Below, piece by piece: positions 1 through 6,712 of a DNA stretch of 40,711 nucleotides. Position 1 is the first letter of the stretch. Each line of letters opens with the position of its first letter. A program made the translations under genes and the position numbers. The DNA lies in contig JAALKR010000019.1 in assembly GCA_011087955.1 (NCBI GenBank), positions 1 to 40,711 of the forward strand, read 5' to 3'. This DNA is from Oligoflexia bacterium. GTDB lineage: Bacteria > Bdellovibrionota > UBA1018 > CAIPTA01 > JAALKR01. Below the pieces are notes generated by a model. The model had not been told where the DNA came from and made no database searches. It saw only the letters and a list, made by a program, of their open reading frames with translations.

Positions 1-259
1 TCGCATCAACTCCTTCTTCGAGTAGTCGCAGCGCAGTATCCTGACGGCCTGCCTCTAGCCCTGCCTCCAGGCCTTCCTCACGGCCTTTCTTAATGCCTGC
101 CTCTAAGCCTGTCTTGTGACCTGCCTCTCGCTCCTTATCCAAAGAATATTGTAATGCTGGCATAATTCTGTACTCCTCTTCTACAACCTCTTTTTCAATT
201 CTAACAATCCGAGCTGTAACTTTTGGGTCTGATGGGTTGGAAAAATTTAGAAGCTGCAT
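1..259 (-). pseudogene. C-terminal fragment of an Rpn-like recombination-promoting nuclease/putative transposase, running off the left edge
   Basis: Reading the minus strand inward from about 259 gives an open frame with no stop to position 1. It contains VVEEEYRIMPALQYSLDKER followed by a Glu/Lys/Gly-rich helix with repeated GLEAG and GREEG units, then LRLLEEGVDA. This pattern is typical of the C-terminal tails of Rpn/PD-(D/E)XK family putative transposases; the nuclease core itself is not visible. The frame meets a TAG stop at about 271-273, and its 5' part lies over the DUF285 fragment on the other strand, so the N-terminal catalytic part is missing and the fragment seems cut at about 230-260. 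The true C-terminus lies outside the window. It is absent from the ORF track because it has no stop inside the window. The family call rests on the tail only. Confidence 0.55.
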
Positions 260-729
260 TTTATGGTTGTTCTAACCTAACCACCTTTAAAGGCGGAGAT
301 GTTTCTCAAGTCACAGACATGAGGCATATGTTTTCTGGTGCTAGCTCGCTAGAGCAGCTCGATACGAGTAATTGGGATGTCAGCTCCGTAGAGAATATGG
401 CCCTTATGTTTATTTTTGCTAGCAAGCTAGAGCAGCTCGATCTGAGTAATTGGGACTTCGGCAGCGTAGCTAGTATGAGGAATATGTTTGTGGACGCTAG
501 TGGACTAACCACGGAGAGCTACTCAGATATGCTCATGCGAATTGTTGATACTTCTATTAAAGATTCTATCCCTCTCGGCGGGGGGCTAGCCAAGTATAAC
601 GACTGCGGCGCCAAAGCGAGGGCCATACTTATTACAGCCCCTAGAAACTGGGATATCACCGACGGAGGGGCGCAGGACGGCGGAGTCGATATAGATAGAT
701 GCACCAAGTGGAGTCCTAGTCCTCCTTGA
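223..729 (+). pseudogene. C-terminal fragment of a BspA-like leucine-rich repeat surface protein (DUF285 repeats)
   Basis: The frame shows at least two DUF285/BspA-type repeats, with units such as MRHMFSGASSLEQLDTSNWD and MALMFIFASKLEQLDLSNWD. A C-terminal tail follows: a region resembling the YSDMLMRIVDTS helix, then APRNWDITDGGAQDGG and a Cys-containing end. Intact family members are secreted or surface proteins with a signal peptide and many more repeats. Here there is no signal peptide, and the ORF-track start is a TTG next to the Rpn fragment, so this is a 5'-truncated piece. The same tail (APRNW.I.DGGAQDGG) recurs on the minus strand at the right edge of the window. The role of intact homologues is adhesion or surface display; no function is expected for this fragment. 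Confidence 0.75.
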
Positions 730-915
730 TGAGGTGGGTTTGTTGGCATAGCTGAAGAGCGGTTCCGTTTATGTCGGCGATTTATAGGCCAAGCCACCCC
801 AGGTAAAGCCAGCACCAAAAGCCAAGAATAGTAACGTAGCCTTGGGTGGAACAAGCCCCATCTCCTTTGCCTCGTCTAGAGCTAAGGGGATTGAGGCTAC
901 CGTGGTATTGCCATA
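637..915 (+). repeat. Left copy of a composite inverted repeat (BspA tail plus antisense fabH tail)
   Basis: Positions 637-752 (BspA tail and the shared flank gaggtgggtttgttggcata) and about 829-905 (antisense fabH tail) match the reverse complement of 40531-40711. Copies differ by scattered substitutions, by a few extra bases before the BspA stop, and by about 75 bases (about 752-828) present only here. The pair is in inverted orientation about 39.6 kb apart. Confidence 0.8.
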
Positions 916-1130
916 CTTTCAATATTATTAAAAATTTTATTGTCAGGAATCTCTAACTGCTTTTGCACCATCTGGTTTATGCGCAAGTTAGCTTGGTGAG
1001 GAATGACTAAATCAATATCGTCGACTGTTAGTCTCGCCATCTCCATAATTTTTTGCAGCTTCCGGCATTCGTCGTATTGCGTGCTTAAAAATTGCCTTTC
1101 CCTCGTTATTTCGACCGTAAAGCTCGAACG
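769..1130 (-). pseudogene. fabH: Degenerate 3' end of fabH (beta-ketoacyl-ACP synthase III)
   Basis: Minus-strand frames spell the C-terminal third of FabH. GKAIFKHAIRRMPEAA comes first. After a frame change in a poly-A tract near 1055 comes LTVDDIDLVIPHQANLRI, with the active-site His of the HQAN motif. A second frame change near 910 leads to [14 protein letters not shown] and finally [10 protein letters not shown], ending at a TAA at 769-771. Intact FabH (about 320-330 aa) starts fatty acid synthesis by condensing acyl-CoA with malonyl-ACP. Here the N-terminal two thirds, with the catalytic Cys, are absent and at least two frameshifts are needed, so this is a pseudogene. It lies antisense to and just downstream of the BspA fragment, and a shorter copy sits at the right edge. 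A functional fabH must lie elsewhere if the cell uses this enzyme. Confidence 0.85.
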
Positions 1131-1498
1131 CTAAAAATCCAAAAGGGCACTGAGGCGAAACGAAAATTTTTGGATGATAGTTTTTCGGAACTTGATTTTA
1201 TTTATTCGGCTAAAACCACGAAAGTGAAGGAAAAGAAATTTCTGGAGCTTTTGGTTTTTACGGTTTGTGAGGGCACTAAAAAATGGCAGACGCAAATCAA
1301 ATAGGTTGTCTTTGAGGGAGCGGACGACACTTTTCAAAAAAGAGTACACAAGTTTTAGGGATTGATCAAAAAATTTGTGAGTTTAATAAGGCCTGGGAAA
1401 ATCCAGTTCCGGTCGATTATGCGTTGCCTAAAACTGAAATTTTGGTGACAGGTACAGGCAAGGTATTTTATACCTTTAGCCACCATGTGGAGAACTAA
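1131..1498 (+). pseudogene. Broken gene of unknown identity upstream of lepB
   Basis: Two plus-strand open pieces in different frames are seen. The first is the 3' part of the 1092-1304 ORF, Lys/Glu-rich, with SELDFIYSAKTTKVKEKK; its first dozen codons are antisense fabH and so not native. The second has no start codon: it opens after a TGA near 1308-1310 and ends at the TAA 1496-1498, reading VPVDYALPKTEILVTGTGKV near its end. That stop directly abuts the lepB ATG, as expected for a former operon partner. I do not recognise either piece. They may be one gene broken by a frameshift or two remnants. The other strand also has a 72-aa ORF (1131-1349), rich in Lys/Phe and without a recognisable motif. 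Confidence 0.35.
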
Positions 1499-2194
1499 AT
1501 GATGAGCCCAGTGCGTAGACATATAATCACCCTAGCAATACTCCTCCCGATTATTTTCATCATACGGGCATCGATAGTTGAGCCCTACCGCATTCCATCG
1601 GGTTCGATGATACCGACGCTGCTGATTGGGGACCATATATTCGTCAATAAAATGTCCTACGGATTGCGCGTGCCATTTACAGATATTTTTTTGACGGGGC
1701 AGAGTGTGCCTGACCGTGGAGATGTTCTCGTATTTCGATATCCGAAAGATGAGTCGATTAACTATATCAAGCGAGTTGTTGCGCTGCCTGGAGAGACAGT
1801 TGAGGTCCGCAATCGGGTCGTTTTAGTGGACGGAAAAGAGATCAGCCACATCCTTGTGGACGAGCCCGTTCATACGGAATCGATGGTAGCCCCAAAAGAT
1901 CTGCGGAATATTAAGCCGTATAAAATCAAGATAGGCGAATACGATGCGGTTGTTTTGCATGATATTTATCAGGAATGGACAAGGAATTGGGGACCGAGAA
2001 AAGTTCCTGAAGGGCATGTGTTTGTCATGGGGGACAATCGAGATCGTAGTTCCGATTCGCGAATGTGGGGGCCAGTGCCTTTGCAGAACATAAAAGGCAG
2101 GGCCATGTTTATTTGGCTCAATATAATGTTAGGGCTCTCAGATGAGGAGCAATTTCAATTTCGTGCAAGTCGAATCTTCGAGTCTGTACACTAA
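1499..2194 (+). CDS. lepB: Signal peptidase I
   Basis: This membrane-bound serine endopeptidase cleaves signal peptides from exported proteins at the outer face of the inner membrane. The 231-aa product has an N-terminal membrane segment (residues about 9-24), then the catalytic serine in PSGSMIPTL (Ser36), the general-base lysine in YIKRVVALPGE (Lys91), and the late family motif GDNRDRSSDSR followed by WGPVP. This is the full S26A set. Length is in the normal range for a single-anchor LepB. The ATG at 1499 directly follows the stop of the broken upstream frame and is preceded by TGGAGA with good spacing; a second ATG follows immediately (ATGATG). The gene is convergent with the PfkB kinase, with only 18 bases between stops and no clear terminator hairpin. 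Confidence 0.95.
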   Translation: MMSPVRRHIITLAILLPIIFIIRASIVEPYRIPSGSMIPTLLIGDHIFVNKMSYGLRVPFTDIFLTGQSVPDRGDVLVFRYPKDESINYIKRVVALPGETVEVRNRVVLVDGKEISHILVDEPVHTESMVAPKDLRNIKPYKIKIGEYDAVVLHDIYQEWTRNWGPRKVPEGHVFVMGDNRDRSSDSRMWGPVPLQNIKGRAMFIWLNIMLGLSDEEQFQFRASRIFESVH

Positions 2195-2212
2195 GGTCAG
2201 TAAAGATGCAGC

Positions 2213-3121
2213 CTATTCCACCGTGATCATCTTCATCAGTTCGTCATAGCGAGTCGCGATGTCATTTTCCGTTACTTCTTTGAGTCGATTAATGCTGAAG
2301 TCCTGCACGGTATAGCTTGACATTACCGTTCCATAGAGCAAGGCTTTTTTCATCGTTGGGAAGTCAAGACCGGCATTATTTTTCGCCATATATCCTATAA
2401 CGCCACCAGCAAATGTATCACCTGCACCCGTTGGGTCGACTAGCTTTCTCAATGGTAGTGCCGGAGTTGCAAAGAAATTACCCTCCATCATAATGAAAGA
2501 GCCGTATTCGCCTTGCTTAATCACTAGGGCTTTTGGACCCATTTGGGCGATCTTTTCGATAGCAGCGATTAAGTTCTTGTCGTCACCAAGTAGGCGTGCT
2601 TCCCCATCATTAATAATCAGAATATCAATTTTAGGAAGTGCCTGAAGTAACTTCTCTCGCGCTCCTGTGATCCAAAAGTTCATCGAGTCCAGAGCAATGA
2701 TTTTTGGACTGCGAATTTGCTCTAGGACATGTATTTGCAGTTCTGGATCAATATTTCCTAGGAACAAGTATTCTGCGCCTAAGTAAGACTCGGGGAGCTT
2801 TGGGTCAAAATGCTCAAATACATTTAATTCTGTATTGTGGGTAATGGCTTGATTCATGTCATCTTTGTATTCACCCTGCCAGTGGAAAGTTTTGCCTTCG
2901 GCCCACTGCACGCCACTAGTGTCAATACCGCGAGATTTTAAATACTCAATATGGTCCTTCGGAAAATCTTGTCCAACCACGCCGACGACTTTGGTTGGGG
3001 CGAAGTTTGAGGCTGAAATAGAAAAGTAATTCGCAGACCCTCCTAAGGCCTGGTCTACCTTGCCTGCAGGAGTTTGGATGGAATCAAATGCTAGTGAGCC
3101 AACGGTGACGATAGCGCCCAT
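2213..3121 (-). CDS. PfkB-family sugar (or nucleoside) kinase
   Basis: A 302-aa ribokinase/PfkB fold enzyme expected to phosphorylate a sugar or nucleoside hydroxyl with ATP in the cytoplasm. Seen are the N-terminal GSLAFDSI strand, the glycine-rich LGGSANYFS near residues 27-35 (PfkB signature 1 region) and the C-terminal signature DPTGAGDTFAGG, with the catalytic Asp and the anion hole. It belongs to a subgroup whose N-terminus reads D-S-(I/V)-(Q/E)-T-P-x-G-K-V; the substrate of that subgroup is, to my knowledge, not settled. The ATG is preceded by GAAGGAAA. It is divergent from purF, which suggests, as inference only, a role in purine or ribose salvage. It could equally be a general sugar kinase. 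Confidence 0.88.
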   Translation of the reverse strand: MGAIVTVGSLAFDSIQTPAGKVDQALGGSANYFSISASNFAPTKVVGVVGQDFPKDHIEYLKSRGIDTSGVQWAEGKTFHWQGEYKDDMNQAITHNTELNVFEHFDPKLPESYLGAEYLFLGNIDPELQIHVLEQIRSPKIIALDSMNFWITGAREKLLQALPKIDILIINDGEARLLGDDKNLIAAIEKIAQMGPKALVIKQGEYGSFIMMEGNFFATPALPLRKLVDPTGAGDTFAGGVIGYMAKNNAGLDFPTMKKALLYGTVMSSYTVQDFSINRLKEVTENDIATRYDELMKMITVE

Positions 3122-3159
3122 AAAAATAGTTTCCTTCTATGTTACTACATTGCTCTTTC

Positions 3160-3189
3160 ATTAGTAGCGTCGTTAGGGAAAGGTGTCAA
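3160..3189 (-). promoter_or_regulatory. Candidate sigma-70 type promoter of the PfkB kinase
   Basis: On the minus strand a perfect TTGACA (3184-3189) is followed, after 18 bases, by ACTAAT (3160-3165), a four-of-six match to TATAAT. This lies about 40 bases upstream of the kinase ATG in the 144-base divergent region shared with purF. No equally good promoter and no purine riboswitch-like fold was recognised for purF in the same gap. Confidence 0.4.
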
Positions 3190-3265
3190 ACGTAGGCGTT
3201 CTGCATTAGGTTGTGGAATTGATCTTTACTCTCGGCCAAGACTAAGCGATAGTAAGTGCCAGGAT

Positions 3266-4750
3266 ATGTGCGGCATTATCGGCATCACGGGCGTAGAACA
3301 AGCGGCCAAAGAAGTATTCGTCGGGCTTTTTACTCTACAGCACCGAGGACAGGATGCGGCTGGGATTCTATCTTATGATGACGGGTCTGAAAATCCAGAA
3401 CAGTTAGGTTTTCATATTTGGAAAGACACTGGTCTCGTCGACAACGTATTTAACGAGCATATTATTGAGCGTTTATCGGGGACGGTTGCAATTGGCCATA
3501 CTCGCTATTCCACTGTCGGGTCGAGTGAAGATAAAAGTGATGTGCAGCCTTTCGCGCTGAACTACCCTTACGGCATAGGAATCGCTTTTAATGGTAATAT
3601 TGTTAACTATGGAGAAATCTCTGAAAAGCTACGAAAAGAGCACCGAAGGCATTTTCTGAGCACTAGTGACCTGGAAGTGATCCAAAACCTTTTCGCGGAC
3701 CGCTTGGCACAGGTAACAAATGGCAATGATGTGACGATGGATCACCTTTCGCAGGCTGTGCAAGCGGTCTATGATGAAGCAATTGGTGGCTATTCGGTAG
3801 TTACTTTAATTGCAGACCACGGGCTCGTTGCCTTCCGTGATCCGAAAGGCATTCGGCCGATGATCTTGGGGCGTAAACAACTCGCAAACGGAAAATATTC
3901 TTATTGTGTGGCTTCTGAGGCGATTGTCTTTTCATTCCTTGGCTATGAAGCAATGAGAGATGTGGAGGCGGGTGAACTAATTTTTATTGATCGAGACGGC
4001 AATCTCCACAGTCGTGTTCTTGAACAGACAAATCAACGAGCTCATTGCATGTTCGAGTGGGTCTATTTTTCCGGGGTAGAGTCCATTTTAGAGGGGTTGC
4101 CTGTGTATGAGGCACGACTTAAACTCGGTAAGGGCTTAGCGAAGATGATTCAAAAAGCGATAGATAGCAACGAGATGAGGCCTGATATTGTGGTGCCAGT
4201 GCCAGAGACTGCTCGAATTGCCTCTATTGCGCTCGCGGAGGAAATAAATGTTCCATACCGCGAAGTTTTGATTAAGAACCGCTACATCCATCGTAGTTTT
4301 ATCCTCGGCACGCAAAATAAACGGGCTAAGGCCGTGGATTTGAAATTAAATCCGGTGCGCACGGAAATTAAAGGTAAAAATGTTCTCCTCGTCGATGATA
4401 GTATTGTCCGAGGAACGACCTCTTCACGATTAATTAATTTAGTTCGCAGTGCAGGTGCGAAGGAAGTCTATTTCGCTTCTACCTGCTCACCGATTCGTCA
4501 GCCTTGCTATTACGGAATTGATTTCCCGAATGAGAAAGAGCTACTAGCAACGGGACGGTCGGAGGCGGAAATTGCTGAAAAGCTCAATGCCGATAAGGTG
4601 GTCTATTTGGAGCAGAGTTCCTTGCGTAAAGCGATTGGCCACAATGAGCTGTGTATGGCTTGCTTAGATGGGAAGTACCCGACGGATGTGAGTTCGGGGA
4701 AAAAATTTTCACAACAGCGTCAGCGTCAACGTTCACGCGTCTGGCCCTAG
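3266..4750 (+). CDS. purF: Amidophosphoribosyltransferase (PurF), Fe-S type
   Basis: This enzyme makes 5-phosphoribosylamine from PRPP and glutamine, the first step of purine synthesis. The N-terminal Ntn glutaminase domain (residues 1-235) begins Met-Cys-Gly-Ile, so removal of Met exposes the nucleophile Cys directly, without a propeptide; this fixes the start at 3266. The PRTase domain carries the PRPP loop VLLVDDSIVRGTTS. Cysteines 261, 407, 463 and 466 match the four [4Fe-4S] ligands of the Bacillus-type enzyme: 146 residues between the first two, as in B. subtilis, and a final CMAC before GKYPT. The cluster is an oxygen-sensitive stability switch in that family. The ribosome-binding site is odd: AGGA lies only one base before the ATG. 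purF heads the purine run and is 41 bases before purE. Confidence 0.96.
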   Translation: MCGIIGITGVEQAAKEVFVGLFTLQHRGQDAAGILSYDDGSENPEQLGFHIWKDTGLVDNVFNEHIIERLSGTVAIGHTRYSTVGSSEDKSDVQPFALNYPYGIGIAFNGNIVNYGEISEKLRKEHRRHFLSTSDLEVIQNLFADRLAQVTNGNDVTMDHLSQAVQAVYDEAIGGYSVVTLIADHGLVAFRDPKGIRPMILGRKQLANGKYSYCVASEAIVFSFLGYEAMRDVEAGELIFIDRDGNLHSRVLEQTNQRAHCMFEWVYFSGVESILEGLPVYEARLKLGKGLAKMIQKAIDSNEMRPDIVVPVPETARIASIALAEEINVPYREVLIKNRYIHRSFILGTQNKRAKAVDLKLNPVRTEIKGKNVLLVDDSIVRGTTSSRLINLVRSAGAKEVYFASTCSPIRQPCYYGIDFPNEKELLATGRSEAEIAEKLNADKVVYLEQSSLRKAIGHNELCMACLDGKYPTDVSSGKKFSQQRQRQRSRVWP

Positions 4751-4791
4751 TAGATGTCCCGTTGTTTGCGTAAAAGAAGGGATATAACCAT

Positions 4792-5610
4792 ATGGATGTA
4801 TTAGTTCTGTTTGGTTCCAAATCAGACGCTTATATCTATGAGCCCCTAAAATCAGCTTTGATTGCAGAGGGGTATAACGTTAATTTTCGTATATTTTCCG
4901 TACACCGTAGGCCAGATGCTTTAAGCCAGGAGTTAGAGCAGGTAAGTGAGAATATTGTTGTGGCGGGTGCAGGCTTGGCGGCTCATTTGCCTGGGGTGGT
5001 GGCCTCAAAGGTTTTGATGCCAGTAATTGGTATTCCCTTCACTTCAGCCCTTGGCGGAATGGATGCTTTGCTGGCGATGATCCAAATGCCATTTGGTATT
5101 CCTGTTTTGTGTACGGCGCCGGATAATTTTAAGGCAGCAATTGGGTTTTTGGACAATGTGAATAAACTGAGCCTGTGCTACAGCGGTGCTCCGTTGTATG
5201 TAGTGATCGAGCGGAATAAGGAGTCTCTCCCATATGTCACGCATATTTTGAAGCGTCTAGAGCAATTGGCACAGAAAGCAGAAGCGGAGTGGAAGCTAGT
5301 CTATGAACCAGTTGTTGGGGCAGTAAATATTTGCCTCAACCCGGTGGATCTACGAGATGCGGCTGCACCACCTCCGTTTGTGGCTCCAATGGAACCTTCG
5401 ATTTTAATCCATGTACCATTAGTAGAAGAGAATGCTTATTGTGATCCTCAAACAGGCTTAGCCTTATTGCAGAAATTACGGCACGGCGGGGTTTGGGTCG
5501 GATTGAATAATGTCGGCAATGGATTTCTGGCGGCCTTACAGATGGCAAACCAGAACGGGCGTTTCTCGCCAGTGCTGACGAATGTGAAGAAGGGCTATAT
5601 TCATGGCTAA
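4792..5610 (+). CDS. purE: PurE-family N5-CAIR mutase/AIR carboxylase with an extra C-terminal half
   Basis: Residues 1-160 are a recognisable PurE: the phosphate-binding GSKSD (8-12), SVHRRPD with His38, and GAGLAAHLPG with His65. The AHLPG motif is that of class I (N5-CAIR mutase) rather than the animal-type class II enzyme. The protein is 272 aa, against about 160-175 for normal PurE. The last 100 residues seem to echo the second half of the PurE fold: ILIHVPLVEENAYCD would match the PVLGVPVQS strand and NVGNGFLAALQMANQN the AGAANAALLAAQIL helix, but without catalytic residues. Class I enzymes normally need PurK, which is absent here. AGAAGGGA lies about 10 bases before the ATG; the 3' end overlaps purC by 8 bases. 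Whether it uses N5-CAIR or AIR plus CO2 cannot be read from sequence alone. Confidence 0.88.
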   Translation: MDVLVLFGSKSDAYIYEPLKSALIAEGYNVNFRIFSVHRRPDALSQELEQVSENIVVAGAGLAAHLPGVVASKVLMPVIGIPFTSALGGMDALLAMIQMPFGIPVLCTAPDNFKAAIGFLDNVNKLSLCYSGAPLYVVIERNKESLPYVTHILKRLEQLAQKAEAEWKLVYEPVVGAVNICLNPVDLRDAAAPPPFVAPMEPSILIHVPLVEENAYCDPQTGLALLQKLRHGGVWVGLNNVGNGFLAALQMANQNGRFSPVLTNVKKGYIHG

Positions 5611-6712
5611 CTCAGAAAAGCCTGGCTCTGATTGGCCTGACTTAGCCTATAGTGGATCGGTGAAAGATATTTATGGCCCAGACCAAGAGGGTTATCTCTA
5701 TTTTCGTTTTTCTGACCGCTACTCCATTTTTGATTGGGGGGAAATGCCGGATCAGCTTCCGGATAAGGGAAACGCGCTGGCCGTAATGGGGGACCTATTC
5801 TTCCGAGTCTTGAAAGAGCAGGGGATTCATTCCCATTGTGAAGGACTCTTAAGTGACGATCGTAAGCGCCTAATGCCTGGATCGGTCACGAAAAATCTCA
5901 TGGTGCGAGCTGTTCCGGTAACGAGGCCAGAAGAGCAGTCTGTTAAGGGAAAACTAAGTTATGACTATAGCTTCTATGAGAGTCGGCCGGAGGATGGCTT
6001 GGTGCCCTTAGAAGTAATTTTTCGATTTGGCGTGCCTCAAGGATCATCTTTATTGAAGCGACTCTCAGAGAGTTCGAGTTATGCTGCAACGGCGGACCTA
6101 AAAGCTGGCGATTGGTTACCAGAGCCGATTGTCGAGTTCTCCACTAAATTAGAGCCTTCGGACCGAATCCTTTCTGCGTCAGAAGCGATGGCGATGGCTG
6201 GGTTGAATGAGGTGGAGTTTGAAAGTTTGAAGACGCAAGCCCTAGATGGGGCAAAAGTACTGGCGCTGATCTTTCGTGAGATGAATTTGGAACTATGGGA
6301 TGGCAAACTCGAGTTTGCTTTCCAGGCAGGACGAACAAAAGAAGCTCGCGACTTTCTCCTTGTGGATTCTATCGGTCCCGATGAACTGCGATTGCTCAAC
6401 AACGGAATCCAGATATCGAAGGAATATCTACGGCAAGTCTATACAGGATCGCCTTGGGAACTAGCCCTACGCGAAGCAAAGAAACTAGCGGCAGAAAGGG
6501 GTGTAGCCGATTGGAAACAGATTTGTCAAGAGGAGTTGGGGCAAAGCCCAGAACCACTACCAAAGGAAGTTGTCGATGCCATGGCAGATATGTATCGGGC
6601 GATGGCCAATGAATTAGCCATTGTTGCGGACTCGGAACGGCCCTTTCCTAATACACAGAGTCTTGAATTCATGATAAAGGCACTCAAGCAACTAAAGGAG
6701 TCCAACCCATGA
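5603..6712 (+). CDS. purC: SAICAR synthetase, long divergent form
   Basis: PurC joins CAIR and aspartate using ATP to make SAICAR. The 369-aa protein is longer than the 237-aa E. coli enzyme and only distantly similar. Recognisable are the N-terminal GSVKDIYG (nucleotide loop, the KxxYG region of the family), FSDRYSIFDWG, the central MVRAVPV and FRFGVPQGSSL strands, WDGKLEFAF (matching VDFKLEFG), DSIGPDELRL (matching the D(E)xSPDxxRxW element) and ISKEYLRQVY. Longer relatives with this SKE.(L/V)RQ.Y ending occur in several non-enterobacterial groups. The start is the ATG inside the purE end, with GAAGGG eight bases upstream; the stop overlaps purD in ATGA. Its place between purE and purD supports the call. 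Confidence 0.88.
   Translation: MANSEKPGSDWPDLAYSGSVKDIYGPDQEGYLYFRFSDRYSIFDWGEMPDQLPDKGNALAVMGDLFFRVLKEQGIHSHCEGLLSDDRKRLMPGSVTKNLMVRAVPVTRPEEQSVKGKLSYDYSFYESRPEDGLVPLEVIFRFGVPQGSSLLKRLSESSSYAATADLKAGDWLPEPIVEFSTKLEPSDRILSASEAMAMAGLNEVEFESLKTQALDGAKVLALIFREMNLELWDGKLEFAFQAGRTKEARDFLLVDSIGPDELRLLNNGIQISKEYLRQVYTGSPWELALREAKKLAAERGVADWKQICQEELGQSPEPLPKEVVDAMADMYRAMANELAIVADSERPFPNTQSLEFMIKALKQLKESNP

Noticed and set aside
20-130. Repeated gcctgcctctag-type motif at the left edge as a noncoding satellite
   Set aside because: On the minus strand it encodes the Glu/Gly/Lys helical repeats of an Rpn-type tail, so coding explains it.
519-854. 111-aa minus-strand ORF across the BspA/fabH boundary
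   Set aside because: Composite of antisense BspA and a different frame of the fabH remnant; no independent protein signal.
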